NCBI GenBank assembly: GCA_001941045.1
Contig: MSHD01000007.1
Span: forward strand, 23,450-87,449
Length of the DNA stretch: 64,000 nucleotides
DNA from: Lachnospiraceae bacterium Zagget2
GTDB lineage: Bacteria > Bacillota > Clostridia > Lachnospirales > Lachnospiraceae
Direction of reading: 5' to 3'
The notes under the pieces were generated by a model, which did no database searches, had not been told where the DNA came from, and was given only the letters and a program-made list of their open reading frames with translations. The position numbers and the translations under genes were made by a program. Below, one piece after another: positions 18,026 to 27,219 of the stretch (positions are counted from its first letter, which is position 1; each line of letters begins with the position of its first letter).

Positions 18026-18457
18026 CTATTTCTTACGATGATATTTTTCCTCGCAGTACTTGCAGCGATAGATTTCGCGCTTTTCGTCAGTCAGGACGAA
18101 GATGTGGTCAAGCTCCTGCTCGATAGACGTGATGCAGCGCGGATTTGTGCAGCGTGCGATATTCTTGATTTCCTTTGGCAGAGACAGGGTCGCTTTTCTT
18201 ACAATCTCGTCGTTCTCGATAATGTTGACCGTGATGTTGTGGTCGATAAAGCCCAGTGCGTCGAGATCGATCGCATCCGTCGGACACTCGATTTTGATGA
18301 TGTCTTTCTTCCCCATCTTGTTGCTGCGCGCGTTTTTGATAATGGCGACGCAGCCGTCGAATTTGTCAAGATTCAGATAGTGGTAGATCTCCATACTCCG
18401 TCCGGCTTCGATATGGTCGAGTACGAAGCCCTCATGGATTCCTCCGATGTTCAGCAT
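18026..18457 (-). CDS. pyrI: Aspartate carbamoyltransferase regulatory subunit
   Basis: 143 residues. The N-terminal nucleotide-binding domain has [13 protein letters not shown] and IIKIECP; the C-terminal zinc domain has the cysteine pairs CTNPRC and CKYCEEKYH. It binds ATP/CTP allosterically and holds catalytic trimers together. The start overlaps the end of pyrB by seven bases. Confidence 0.95.
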   Translation of the reverse strand: MLNIGGIHEGFVLDHIEAGRSMEIYHYLNLDKFDGCVAIIKNARSNKMGKKDIIKIECPTDAIDLDALGFIDHNITVNIIENDEIVRKATLSLPKEIKNIARCTNPRCITSIEQELDHIFVLTDEKREIYRCKYCEEKYHRKK

Positions 18458-19368
18458 ACTTTCACCTCCAGAAGTGTGAGAAGCAGAGCCATGCGCACAT
18501 AGACGCCGTATTGTACCTGCTTGAAATAGACGGCCCTCGGGTCGCTGTCCACCTCCACGGAGATCTCGTTGACTCTGGGAAGCGGATGCATGACGATCAT
18601 GTCGTCCTTCGCGAGGCTCATTTTCTTCTTGTTCAGTATGTAGAAATCTTTCAGACGGACGTAATCCTCTTCATTAAAGAAGCGCTCGCGCTGTACACGG
18701 GTCATGTAGAGGATATCAAGCTCCGGCATGACGTCCTCGATGCGCTCCACCTCGCGGTAGGGCAGTCCGTTCTCATCGAGCATTTCCTTCATGTAATCCG
18801 GAATGCGCAGTTCTTCCGGAGAGATGAAGATGAAGTTCACGCCTTTGTAGCGTGCCAGTGCGCGTACGAGTGAGTGAACAGTACGTCCGAATTTCAGATC
18901 GCCGCACAGGCCGATCGTGAAGTCCCCAAGGCGCCCTTTCAGGGAGCGGATGGTCAGAAGATCGGTCAGGGTCTGCGTGGGATGCTGGTGTCCGCCGTCA
19001 CCGGCATTGATGACCGGAATAGAGGAAACGCGGCTCGCCACCATCGGAGCCCCCTCCTTCGGGTGACGCATGGCACATATATCGGCATAACAGGAAATCA
19101 TTCGAATGGTATCGGAAACACTTTCACCTTTGGCTGCGGAGCTGCTTGCCGCGGAAGAAAAACCAAAGATATTGCCGCCGAGATTCAGCATGGCGGCTTC
19201 GAAACTAAGACGGGTGCGGGTACTGGGCTCATAGAAAAGGGTTGCGAGCTTTTTCCCGTCACAGGCGTGCGCGTATTTCTCCGGATGCAGTTCGATGTCG
19301 TGGGCGAGTGCAAGCAGATCGTCCAGCTCCTCGACGCTGAAATCCAGAGGACTCATCAGATGTCGCAT
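18451..19368 (-). CDS. pyrB: Aspartate carbamoyltransferase catalytic subunit
   Basis: 305 residues, normal length. It carries the carbamoyl-phosphate loop STRTRLSFE (about 50-58), HPTQTLTDL (about 132-140) and HPLPRVNEI (about 265-273). It makes carbamoyl aspartate in pyrimidine synthesis. AGGAGG precedes the ATG. A promoter and a leader hairpin lie upstream. Confidence 0.96.
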   Translation of the reverse strand: MRHLMSPLDFSVEELDDLLALAHDIELHPEKYAHACDGKKLATLFYEPSTRTRLSFEAAMLNLGGNIFGFSSAASSSAAKGESVSDTIRMISCYADICAMRHPKEGAPMVASRVSSIPVINAGDGGHQHPTQTLTDLLTIRSLKGRLGDFTIGLCGDLKFGRTVHSLVRALARYKGVNFIFISPEELRIPDYMKEMLDENGLPYREVERIEDVMPELDILYMTRVQRERFFNEEDYVRLKDFYILNKKKMSLAKDDMIVMHPLPRVNEISVEVDSDPRAVYFKQVQYGVYVRMALLLTLLEVKVC

Positions 19369-19392
19369 AGATACCTCCTGGATGTGTATTAT

Positions 19393-19446
19393 AAAAGTCC
19401 CGGGCGGCGGCTGTGGGAGCGCGATAGCGCGAAGCAGCCGACTTTT
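19393..19446 (-). promoter_or_regulatory. Structured pyrB leader hairpin (possible attenuator)
   Basis: Within the ~70-base leader of pyrB, AAAAGTC/GACTTTT, CGGCTG/CAGCCG and an inner GCGC-gata-GCGC form a nested hairpin. The downstream arm ends in ACTTTTATAA, a weak U-tract. This could attenuate pyrBI transcription or hide the ribosome site. No PyrR-type binding loop was recognised. Confidence 0.5.
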
Positions 19447-19457
19447 AACCTTCCATA

Positions 19458-19486
19458 AGAATACACGATACAGCAGGAGATTTCAA
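19458..19486 (-). promoter_or_regulatory. pyrBI promoter
   Basis: Leftward TTGAAA (19481-19486), 17 bp, TATTCT (19458-19463). Transcription would start near 19450 just before the leader hairpin. Confidence 0.65.
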
Positions 19487-19504
19487 GAGGGAGTTTCCTC
19501 CCTC
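19487..19504 (-). terminator. Hairpin after leuC
   Basis: A 7-bp GAGGGAG/CTCCCTC stem on a GAAA tetraloop, starting 24 bases after the leuC stop and abutting the pyrB -35. The T-tract is weak. Confidence 0.5.
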
Positions 19505-19527
19505 CTGTCAAAATCATCAATTAATAT

Positions 19528-20778
19528 TTATAGTGCGTCTGCCGTCGTGATCTCGCCCGCGATCGCGGAGGCCGTCACCGTCGCAGCGCTCGCGAGGTAG
19601 ACAAAGGAATCCTTGTGTCCGGCGCGGCCCTTGAAGTTCCGCGTACCGGTGCTGATCAGCGTTTCGCCTTCACCGATGACGCCCTGGCAGCTGCCCCAGC
19701 AGACGCTGCAGTTCGGATTCATGACGATCGCGCCCGCATCCATGAAGATCTTCAGGAGGCCTTCCTTCAATGCTTCTTCATAGACACTCAAAGAAGCCGG
19801 AACGACGAGGAAACGCACGAGCGGATGCACTTTTTTCCCTTTGAGAATCGCGGCACCGACGCGCAGATCTTCGATACGTCCGTTGTTGCAGGAACCGAGG
19901 AAAGCTTCATCGATTCTGACGCCGGCGACTTCTTTTGCCGGGCAGACGTTGTCCACGAAATGCGGTTTCGCGACGATGGGGACGATACTGCCAAGATCGA
20001 TGTCGTAGACGGCAGCGAAATTCGCGTCCGGATCGCTCGTGAAGCAGGCCTTTGGCTCCCTGCCGCGCGCGTGCAGCCAGTCGAGCGCGACCTCATCGAC
20101 TTCCATGAGAGCGGTCTTGGCCCCTGCCTCGACACAGAGATTGCAGACCGCGATGCGGTCGCTCATGGTCAGTGTTCTCAGTCCATCCCCCGCGAATTCC
20201 ATTGCTTTATAGTTTGCGCCGTTCGCGCCGATCTGTCCGATAATGGTCAGGATCAGGTCACGGGCATAGACGCCCTCCGGCAGCTTCCCATGCAGATTGA
20301 AGCGAAGCGTCTCCGGTACGAGCACCCAGGATTTGCCGGTAACCATCGCGTAGAGATAGTCGGTGCAGCCGACTCCGGTACCGAAGGCGCCAAGTGCGCC
20401 GTAGGCGCAGGTGTGGCTGTCCGCGCCGAAGATCAGCTCACCGGGGCGGACGTGATTTTCCATCATGATCTGGTGGCAGACGCCCTTGCCCTCATAGAAG
20501 GTAATGCCGTGTTCCCGCGCAAAATCGCGCATCTTTTTTTGAGATGCGGCGGTCTTCGGGCTGTCAGCCGGGACATTGTGGTCTACGATCCAGACCAGCT
20601 TGCTCACATCTGCGATGTGAGGATGCTTCAGTTTGTTATTGTACATGTCGATTGTCAGGTGCGTGGTTCCGTCATTGCTCATGAGCTGGTCGAGCTCGAC
20701 TGTGTGGATATCGCCCGGTTTCACAGAATCCACGCCTGCAGCGCGTGCGATAATCTTTTCCGCTATCGTCATTCCCAT
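19528..20778 (-). CDS. leuC: Aconitase-family dehydratase large subunit (3-isopropylmalate dehydratase LeuC type)
   Basis: 416 residues, the length of the archaeal/clostridial LeuC-HacA subfamily. Cluster cysteines lie in GSCNNGRIEDL (about 299) and NPNCSVCWGSCQG (about 358-361). GADSHTCAYGALGAFGTG is the substrate-side motif. With LeuD it isomerises 2- and 3-isopropylmalate in leucine synthesis. No leuA or leuB adjoins, so a related dehydratase (homoaconitase or dimethylmalate dehydratase) cannot be excluded. It starts one base after the leuD stop. Confidence 0.85.
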   Translation of the reverse strand: MGMTIAEKIIARAAGVDSVKPGDIHTVELDQLMSNDGTTHLTIDMYNNKLKHPHIADVSKLVWIVDHNVPADSPKTAASQKKMRDFAREHGITFYEGKGVCHQIMMENHVRPGELIFGADSHTCAYGALGAFGTGVGCTDYLYAMVTGKSWVLVPETLRFNLHGKLPEGVYARDLILTIIGQIGANGANYKAMEFAGDGLRTLTMSDRIAVCNLCVEAGAKTALMEVDEVALDWLHARGREPKACFTSDPDANFAAVYDIDLGSIVPIVAKPHFVDNVCPAKEVAGVRIDEAFLGSCNNGRIEDLRVGAAILKGKKVHPLVRFLVVPASLSVYEEALKEGLLKIFMDAGAIVMNPNCSVCWGSCQGVIGEGETLISTGTRNFKGRAGHKDSFVYLASAATVTASAIAGEITTADAL

Positions 20779-20779
20779 G

Positions 20780-21256
20780 TCATTCTCCCTCCCTGTTCAG
20801 CGATGCGATCAGGCCGCCCTGATCGAGGATGCCCTGCATGTAGGGCGGAAGCTTTGTGCAGGCAAACTGCTGTCCGTTCACGGTAGCGACGCCCTCCGTG
20901 AGCGACAGCTCCATCTTATCGCCCGCCTTTACGTGGTCGTAGAGATCCTTGCAGACGATGACCGGCAGTCCGATGTTGATCGCGTTGCGGTAGAAAATGC
21001 GCGCGAAGGATTTCGCGACTACCGCCTGTACGCCGAGCGCCTTGAGCACACTCGGAGCCTGTTCTCTGGAAGAACCGCAGCCAAAATTCTCCGCCGCAAC
21101 GACAAAGTCGCCGGGACGCACCCGCGACGCGAAGTCCGGGTCAAGCGACTCAAAGGTGTGCGACTTCATCTCATCAATCGTCGGGAAGAGCAGATACTGG
21201 GATGCGATGATCTGATCGGTGTCGACGTCCGTGTGAAATAAAAAGATGTTTCCCAT
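20780..21256 (-). CDS. leuD: Aconitase-family dehydratase small subunit (LeuD type)
   Basis: 158 residues of the swivel domain. VDTDQIIASQYL near the N-terminus and ENFGCGSSREQAP (about 56-68) are diagnostic. It completes the active site of the LeuC-type subunit encoded immediately downstream. It starts three bases after the CorC-type gene, so all three genes form one leftward transcription unit. The substrate is uncertain for the same reason as leuC. Confidence 0.85.
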   Translation of the reverse strand: MGNIFLFHTDVDTDQIIASQYLLFPTIDEMKSHTFESLDPDFASRVRPGDFVVAAENFGCGSSREQAPSVLKALGVQAVVAKSFARIFYRNAINIGLPVIVCKDLYDHVKAGDKMELSLTEGVATVNGQQFACTKLPPYMQGILDQGGLIASLNREGE

Positions 21257-21259
21257 ATG

Positions 21260-22561
21260 TTATGAATCCTCCTGTTGCTCCGTAGTTTCTTCTGAATCCG
21301 GAAGCCAGATGTGAACCTGCGCGATCCGGTTGTGTTCGACGGTTTCGGCGAGCAGACGGACGCCGCCTTCTGTGGACGCTTCCTCTCCGGCGGCCGGCAG
21401 ATGGTCCAGAAGTTCGATGAGAACGCCGCCGACGGAATCGTAACCCTCGGACTCAAGCAGCAGATCCTTTTCCTCAAGGCCGAGTTTTTCATTCAGATCG
21501 TCCAGACTCATGGCGCCGTCTACAATATATTCGTGATCAGAGAGCTTGCGGATCAGCTCGTCTTCATCGTCGTCATACTCGTCGCGAATGTCGCCGACAA
21601 TCTCTTCGAGCAGATCCTCGATCGTGACCATGCCGCAGGTCACGCCGTATTCATCAAGCACGATCGCAAGGTTGATCGAGCTTTTCCGCATCTGCAGCAT
21701 CAGATCAGAAGTTTTTTTCAGTTCGTGGGTGTAGAGCACGCTGCGCAGAATGTTGCGGACGCTGAAATGCTCCTTATCTTCATAGATCAGCAGATCCTTG
21801 ACATTGATCATGCCGATGACCGTGTCGGTATTGTCTGCATAGACCGGATAGCGGGTATATTTCTTCTGCCGGTACAGATCGATGACCTCCTGGTAAGTGG
21901 CGTCGACCTGTACAAAATCCATGTAGACCTTCGGGACGATGACGTCCTTCACCGTGGAGTCGCCGAAATCAAAGACATTGTTGATCATCTCGCGCTCTTC
22001 GTGTGAGGTGACGCCTTCCTCGTGGCTCACGTCCACGATCGTGCGGATCTCCTGCTCCGTGTAGGAGTCTGTCTTCTCGTTCGGATTGACTCCCATGAGG
22101 AACATCAGAGCGATGGAGAGCTTATTGATAATGAAAATCAGCGGAGTAGCGATGACAGTCCAGACGTAGATGGGACGCGCGTTCTTAAGCGCGATCTTTT
22201 CCGCCTGGATCGTGGCTTTCGTCTTCGGCGTTACCTCCGCAAAGACGAGGATAATCAGAGTCAGCGCGCCGGTGGATATGCCGGGGCCGACGCCTCCCAG
22301 CCACTTCGTGGCCAGTGTCGTAGCCAGGGCTGAGGCGGATATATTGACAATATTGTTACCGATTAAAATGGCGCTCAGCATCTTGCCGGGCTCCTCGATC
22401 AGACTGCTTAAAATCTCGGCACGGCGGTCGCCCTCCTCGACAAGGTTTCGCACACGGATGCGGCTGACCGTTGTCATGGCAGTCTCTGAGGATGAGAAAA
22501 ACGCGGAACAGGCCACAAGAATAATGAGAATCAACACCTGTATGGCGTCGCTTGGGTCCAA
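21260..22561 (-). CDS. CNNM/HlyC-CorC family membrane protein with CBS pair
   Basis: 433 residues. The CNNM membrane domain (about 1-190) includes CSAFFSSSETAMTTVS and GNNIVNISAS. A CBS pair follows (about 200-330; VIGMINVKDLL and GMVTIEDLLEEIVGDI), then the C-terminal CorC_HlyC FAD-like domain (about 345-420). Relatives act in Mg2+ or Co2+ efflux and resistance. It is first in a unit with leuDC, a coupling that looks incidental. Confidence 0.9.
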   Translation of the reverse strand: MDPSDAIQVLILIILVACSAFFSSSETAMTTVSRIRVRNLVEEGDRRAEILSSLIEEPGKMLSAILIGNNIVNISASALATTLATKWLGGVGPGISTGALTLIILVFAEVTPKTKATIQAEKIALKNARPIYVWTVIATPLIFIINKLSIALMFLMGVNPNEKTDSYTEQEIRTIVDVSHEEGVTSHEEREMINNVFDFGDSTVKDVIVPKVYMDFVQVDATYQEVIDLYRQKKYTRYPVYADNTDTVIGMINVKDLLIYEDKEHFSVRNILRSVLYTHELKKTSDLMLQMRKSSINLAIVLDEYGVTCGMVTIEDLLEEIVGDIRDEYDDDEDELIRKLSDHEYIVDGAMSLDDLNEKLGLEEKDLLLESEGYDSVGGVLIELLDHLPAAGEEASTEGGVRLLAETVEHNRIAQVHIWLPDSEETTEQQEDS

Positions 22562-22699
22562 AACAGTTCACTCCTTTCTGAATAGTTACAAATATACGCT
22601 ATTTTCGTGATAAAAGCAAGACTTTCTGACATAATTGCCCGGCCCGTCTCATATAGATAGCACATAGAATTCAGTACGTCACGGGATGAGGTTTATCTG

Positions 22700-23074
22700 A
22701 TGAAACATTCTGCACAATATATCAGCCGGGCTCTGCGGATTGTAAAAGCCCTGCTCGCGGCATATGTCATGACGGCATTGTTGCTGTTTCTGACGGCATT
22801 GATCCTCTATCGCTTTCAGCTTGATGAGGGGAAGGTACAGATTGCGATTATTTTCACGTATATCCTGTCGTGTTTTGCCGGGGGATTCCTGGCCGGAAAG
22901 ATGATGCAAAGCCGCAAATTCCTGTGGGGAGTATTGCTCGGTTTGTTGTATTTTGCGATCCTGACGCTGGTTTCACTCGCAGTGAACCGGGAGACGGGGA
23001 GCAGCGGCTCAGGTCTTGTCACAACATTTCTGTTGTGTATGGGCGGCGGAATGCTGGGCGGGATGCTGTCCTGA
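22700..23074 (+). CDS. TIGR04086-family membrane protein
   Basis: 124 residues, four predicted membrane helices: two before and two after the loop near residues 65-70, with glycine-rich packing (FAGGFLAGKMM, CMGGGMLGGML). Small proteins of this family stand next to the SCIFF locus in many Clostridia, as here. Function unknown. Confidence 0.8.
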   Translation: MKHSAQYISRALRIVKALLAAYVMTALLLFLTALILYRFQLDEGKVQIAIIFTYILSCFAGGFLAGKMMQSRKFLWGVLLGLLYFAILTLVSLAVNRETGSSGSGLVTTFLLCMGGGMLGGMLS

Positions 23075-23083
23075 ACTCGTGTC

Positions 23084-23113
23084 TTGACGCGCCGCGAGGG
23101 AGTGTGCTATACT
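23084..23113 (+). promoter_or_regulatory. scfA promoter
   Basis: TTGACG (23084-23089), 18 bp, TATACT (23108-23113) with an extended -10 TGC. It lies 45 bases before the scfA ATG. Confidence 0.65.
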
Positions 23114-23157
23114 TACCCTGTTCATTTGAATCAGCGCTTAAGAGGAGGGAATACAAG

Positions 23158-23301
23158 ATGAAGCATGTGAAGACTCTGAATACGCAGACCCTGCAGAACA
23201 CGATGAAGAAGGGCGGTTGCGGCGAGTGCCAGACATCCTGCCAGTCCGCATGTAAGACGTCCTGCACAGTGGGAAATCAGACCTGCGAGAACCACAAATA
23301 A
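23158..23301 (+). CDS. scfA: SCIFF six-cysteine ribosomal peptide precursor
   Basis: 47 residues. The leader MKHVKTLNTQTLQNTMKK is nearly invariant in the family. The core has six cysteines, spaced as CGEC, QTSC, QSAC, KTSC, then TVGNQTC. The adjacent radical-SAM enzyme forms thioether links between cysteines and other residues. AGAGGAGGG precedes the ATG. The peptide is nearly universal in Clostridia, where its final role is unknown. Confidence 0.95.
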   Translation: MKHVKTLNTQTLQNTMKKGGCGECQTSCQSACKTSCTVGNQTCENHK

Positions 23302-23325
23302 GATTTTGATTGAAGATGACGGAGC

Positions 23326-23351
23326 AAGCAGCGGCATGAACGCCGCTGCTT
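23326..23351 (+). terminator. Hairpin between scfA and scfB (likely partial terminator)
   Basis: A perfect 10-bp GC-rich stem (23326-23335 with 23342-23351), 6-base loop, followed by CTTTC. The short T-tract suggests leaky termination, which would give more peptide mRNA than maturase mRNA. Confidence 0.65.
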
Positions 23352-23397
23352 CTTTCATGATATGCTCTTTTTATGCCGGGCGAGGGAGGATTTGGAC

Positions 23398-24771
23398 TTG
23401 GTACACAGATATAAGAACAACGGTTATAACATTCTGCTGGATGTGAACAGCGGATCTGTCCATGTGGTGGACGAGCTGGTCTACGATATGATCCCTTATT
23501 ATAAGGAAAAAGGACTGGAGGGAACCGTGGAGCTTCTGCGGGATCGCTATCCTGAGGAGGAGATCCGCGAGGCGGCGGAGGACCTTGATGAGCTCATCGC
23601 GGCGGGAAAGCTGTACACGGAGGACATTTACGAAAATTATATCGCGGAGATCGCGGCGAACCGGAAGCCGGTCGTCAAGGCGCTGTGTCTGCACATTGCG
23701 CACGACTGCAATCTTGCCTGCCGTTACTGCTTCGCAGAGGAGGGCGAGTACCACGGCCGCCGCGCGCTGATGAGCTACGAGGTCGGCAAAAAGGCGCTCG
23801 ATTTTCTGATTGCGAATTCCGGGAACCGCCGGAATCTTGAGGTGGACTTTTTCGGCGGTGAGCCGCTGATGAACTGGCAGGTTGTGAAGGATCTTGTGGC
23901 CTACGGGCGGGAGCAGGAGAAGCTGCATGACAAGAATTTCCGCTTCACGCTGACGACGAACGGCGTGCTTTTAAATGATGAGGTGCAGGACTTCGTCAAC
24001 CGCGAGATGGGGAATGTCGTGCTGAGCATCGACGGCCGGAAGGAAGTGCACGACTACATGCGTCCCTTCCGGAACGGGCACGGCAGCTACGACCTGATCC
24101 TGCCGAAGTTCCAGAAGCTGGCGGACAGCCGCAATCAGGAGAAATATTACGTCCGCGGCACCTTCACCCGCCACAATATGGATTTCTCGAAGGATGTGCT
24201 GCATCTGGCGGACCTCGGCTTCAAGCAAATCTCCGTCGAGCCGGTCGTAGGCACGGAGGATGAGGACTATGCGCTGCGCGAAGAAGATCTGCCGGAGATT
24301 TTCGAGGAATATGATAATCTGGCCGCGGAGATGGTGCGGCGTCATGGCACGGATAAGGAGTTTACTTTCTTCCATTTCATGCTTGATCTGACCGGCGGGC
24401 CCTGCGTGGCGAAGCGGCTGTCCGGCTGCGGTTCCGGCACGGAGTATCTCGCGGTCACGCCCTGGGGCGACCTCTATCCCTGCCATCAGTTTGTGGGCGA
24501 GGAGAAGTTCCTCATGGGAAATGTGGACGAGGGGCTGAAGAGACCGGATATCCGCGAGGAGTTCAAGTCCTGCAATGTCTATTCCAAGGAGAAATGCAGA
24601 AACTGTTTCGCAAAATTCTACTGCAGCGGAGGCTGCGCGGCGAACTCTTATAAATTTCATGGCTCGATTAACGACGCCTATGACGTGAGCTGCGAGCTGG
24701 AACGCAAGCGCGTGGAGTGCGCGATTATGATCAAGGCCGCGGAAGCGGAGAAAGACGAGGAGAGAGGATGA
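23398..24771 (+). CDS. scfB: SCIFF radical-SAM/SPASM maturase
   Basis: TTG 23398 is preferred as start: GGGAGG lies eight bases upstream, and the product then begins VHRYKNNGYNILLDVNSG like the family. 457 residues. The order is a peptide-binding N-terminal domain (about 1-85), the radical-SAM motif CNLACRYC (about 103-110) and the C-terminal SPASM cysteine set (CGSGTEYLAVTPWGDLYPCHQ, then CRNCFAKFYCSGGC). It installs thioether bonds in ScfA. A rare start codon plus the upstream hairpin suggests low expression. Confidence 0.94.
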   Translation: MVHRYKNNGYNILLDVNSGSVHVVDELVYDMIPYYKEKGLEGTVELLRDRYPEEEIREAAEDLDELIAAGKLYTEDIYENYIAEIAANRKPVVKALCLHIAHDCNLACRYCFAEEGEYHGRRALMSYEVGKKALDFLIANSGNRRNLEVDFFGGEPLMNWQVVKDLVAYGREQEKLHDKNFRFTLTTNGVLLNDEVQDFVNREMGNVVLSIDGRKEVHDYMRPFRNGHGSYDLILPKFQKLADSRNQEKYYVRGTFTRHNMDFSKDVLHLADLGFKQISVEPVVGTEDEDYALREEDLPEIFEEYDNLAAEMVRRHGTDKEFTFFHFMLDLTGGPCVAKRLSGCGSGTEYLAVTPWGDLYPCHQFVGEEKFLMGNVDEGLKRPDIREEFKSCNVYSKEKCRNCFAKFYCSGGCAANSYKFHGSINDAYDVSCELERKRVECAIMIKAAEAEKDEERG

Positions 24772-26921
24772 AAAAATCAAAAGCAGTCGTCACGCTGCTG
24801 CTGACACTCGGGATCACAGGTCTTCTGCTCTATATGGCAGTATATGGAGTGGGAGAGAACAGCTTCGGGGCGGCGAAGGACATCAACTTAGGGTTGGATC
24901 TGGCCGGCGGCGTCAGCATCACCTACCAGGCAGTGGGGGATGAGGAGCCGTCCGCTGAAGACATGGCGGACACGATTTACAAGCTGCAGAAGCGTGTCGA
25001 GAGCTACAGCACGGAGGCGGAGGTCTATCAGGAGGGTTCCGACCGGATCAATATTGAGATTCCGGGCGTGAGCGACGCGAATGAGATTTTAAGCGAGCTC
25101 GGCCAGCCGGGATCGCTGGAATTCCAGACGACGGACGGCGAGGTCGTCCTCGAGGGCACCGACGTGTCGAACGCGCAGGCCGGGTCGACGACCGACAGCA
25201 TGGGAAATAAAAGTTATGTTGTGGAGCTGACGCTGACGGACGAGGGCGCGGAGAAATTCGCGGAGGCGACGGCAGCCAATGTGGGCTATCAGATCGCGAT
25301 CGTCTACGACGGCGAGGTGATCAGCGCTCCGGTCGTCAACGAGGCGATCACCGACGGCAGGTGCCAGATTTCCGGCAGCTTTACCTACGAGGAGGCCGAC
25401 CAGCTTGCCTCGACGATCCGCATCGGTTCGCTCTCCCTGGAACTTGAGGAGCTGCGCTCGAATGTGGTCGGCGCGAAGCTCGGCGAGGAGGCGATTGAGA
25501 CGAGCCTGCTGGCCGGGGCGATCGGCTTCGGGCTGGTCATCCTCTTTATGCTCATCGCCTATCGTATCATGGGGCTTGCGGCGGGCGTCGCGCTGACGAC
25601 CTATGTGGCCCTGGTGCTGGTGCTGCTGAACGGCTTTGATATGACGCTGACCCTGCCGGGTATCGCCGGTATCATTCTTTCCATCGGTATGGCGGTGGAC
25701 GCGAACGTGATTATCTTTGCGCGTGTGCGGGAGGAGATCGCCACGGGCAAGACGGTCCGCACGTCGATCAAGATTGGCTTTAAAAAAGCCCTGTCCGCGA
25801 TCGTGGACGGCAATATCACGACGCTGATCGCGGCGGCGGTGCTGGCCGTGATGGGGACTGGCAGCGTCAAGGGATTCGCGCAGACACTGGCGCTCGGTAT
25901 TGTCGTGTCGATGTTCACGGCGCTCGTCGTGACGCGGCTGGTGCTGAACGCGCTCTATGGTCTTGGCATCCATGACGCAAAGTGGTATGGCGCGGCGAAG
26001 GAGCGAAAAGCCGTCAACTTCCTCGGAAAGAGGAAGATCTTCTTCACGGTCTCGCTGGCGATCATCATTCTCGGGATCGGGTACATGGGCTTTAACGCAG
26101 CCTCCGGCAATGGACTTCTGGCCTACGGCCTGGAGTTCCAGGGCGGCACCTCGACGACGGTGGAATTTAATGAAGATATGACAATCGAGGAGATTGATGA
26201 GCAGGTCGTGCCGCTCGTCGCAGAGGTCGTCGGAAATAACGACATTCAGACGCAGAAGGTTTCCGGCAGCACGCAGGTCGTGATCAAGACGACGGAGCTC
26301 GACCTGGAGACGCGTACCGAGCTGGATGAACGTTTGACGGAAGAGTTTGAGCTGGGAGACGATGCGATTACCGCGGAGAGCATCAGCGGCGTGATCAGCA
26401 GTGAGATGCGCAGTGACGCGATCATTTCGGTTATTGTAGCGACGGTCTGCATGCTGCTCTACATCTGGATTCGCTTCAAGGATCTGCGCTTCGCGGCGAG
26501 CGCGGTGGCGGCGCTGCTCCACGATGTGCTGATCGTGCTCGTGTTCTACGGTGTGGCGCGGATCTCCGTGGGAAATACCTTCATCGCCTGTATGCTGACG
26601 ATCGTGGGCTATTCGATCAACGCGACGATCGTCATCTTCGACCGCATCCGCGAGAACCTCGGCGAGATGAAGAAGAAGGACAGCCTGGAGGAGCTGGTCA
26701 ACAACAGCATTACCCAGACGCTGACCCGGAGTATCTACACCTCACTGACCACCTTCGTCATGGTGGCGGTGCTCTTCATCCTGGGCGTTGCTTCGATCCG
26801 GGAGTTTGCGCTGCCGCTGATGGTCGGTATCGCCTGCGGCGCGTACTCGTCCGTGTGCATCACGGGGGCGCTGTGGTATCTGATGAAGACGAAGATCAAG
26901 GGCGTGGAGAGCGAAGAATAA
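24768..26921 (+). CDS. secDF: Fused protein translocase subunit SecDF
   Basis: The ATG at 24768 overlaps the scfB stop (ATGA). 717 residues. The SecD half has the first periplasmic domain signature LDLAGGVSITYQ and six helices; the SecF half restarts near residue 420 with GLEFQGGTSTTVEF and six more helices. It uses the proton gradient to pull secreted proteins across the membrane. Fusion and placement right after scfB are usual for the clostridial SCIFF neighbourhood. Confidence 0.95.
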   Translation: MKKSKAVVTLLLTLGITGLLLYMAVYGVGENSFGAAKDINLGLDLAGGVSITYQAVGDEEPSAEDMADTIYKLQKRVESYSTEAEVYQEGSDRINIEIPGVSDANEILSELGQPGSLEFQTTDGEVVLEGTDVSNAQAGSTTDSMGNKSYVVELTLTDEGAEKFAEATAANVGYQIAIVYDGEVISAPVVNEAITDGRCQISGSFTYEEADQLASTIRIGSLSLELEELRSNVVGAKLGEEAIETSLLAGAIGFGLVILFMLIAYRIMGLAAGVALTTYVALVLVLLNGFDMTLTLPGIAGIILSIGMAVDANVIIFARVREEIATGKTVRTSIKIGFKKALSAIVDGNITTLIAAAVLAVMGTGSVKGFAQTLALGIVVSMFTALVVTRLVLNALYGLGIHDAKWYGAAKERKAVNFLGKRKIFFTVSLAIIILGIGYMGFNAASGNGLLAYGLEFQGGTSTTVEFNEDMTIEEIDEQVVPLVAEVVGNNDIQTQKVSGSTQVVIKTTELDLETRTELDERLTEEFELGDDAITAESISGVISSEMRSDAIISVIVATVCMLLYIWIRFKDLRFAASAVAALLHDVLIVLVFYGVARISVGNTFIACMLTIVGYSINATIVIFDRIRENLGEMKKKDSLEELVNNSITQTLTRSIYTSLTTFVMVAVLFILGVASIREFALPLMVGIACGAYSSVCITGALWYLMKTKIKGVESEE

Positions 26922-26942
26922 GGACATTACAATCAGGGAGAG

Positions 26943-26977
26943 GGACGCTCTGCAGACAGGCAGGGCGTCCTTTTTTT
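26943..26977 (+). terminator. Terminator of the scfB-secDF operon
   Basis: An 11-bp stem (GGACGCTCTGC with GCAGGGCGTCC, one T-G wobble) followed by seven T bases, 21 bases after the stop. Confidence 0.9.
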
Positions 26978-26985
26978 GCTGTTTG

Positions 26986-27187
26986 AAGGGTTCCCCTTCA
27001 CAGCCTTCGCCCCTGCATTCGCAATCCCGCCCGCTTCGCGGGCTTTCTCGCCCCTTGCGGGGCTAAGATTGCTCATTATGGGGCGGTGACTGCTTCGCAG
27101 TCTTTCCGGAAATATATGGTCTGCCCCTTACAAGCAAGCTTGACGTGACAGCCCATATATTCCCAGAAGGCTGTGAAGAGGAACCTT
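26986..27187. repeat. ~200-bp element with 22-bp imperfect terminal inverted repeats
   Basis: The left arm 26986-27008 and right arm 27166-27187 match in inverse orientation with one insertion and one mismatch. The interior holds small hairpins (CCCGC/GCGGG and GCCCC/GGGGC types) and GGAAATATATGG against CCATATATTCCC. There is no ORF. It lies between the secDF terminator and the prophage end, so it may be a miniature mobile or repetitive extragenic element. Confidence 0.55.
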
Positions 27188-27219
27188 GAAGATAAACTTA
27201 AGGAATTTTATGGGCAGAC

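Noticed and set aside
25089-26522. 477-codon minus-strand ORF opposite secDF
   Set aside because: Antisense of a strongly biased coding frame; extremely His/Arg/Gln-rich, with no start signals.
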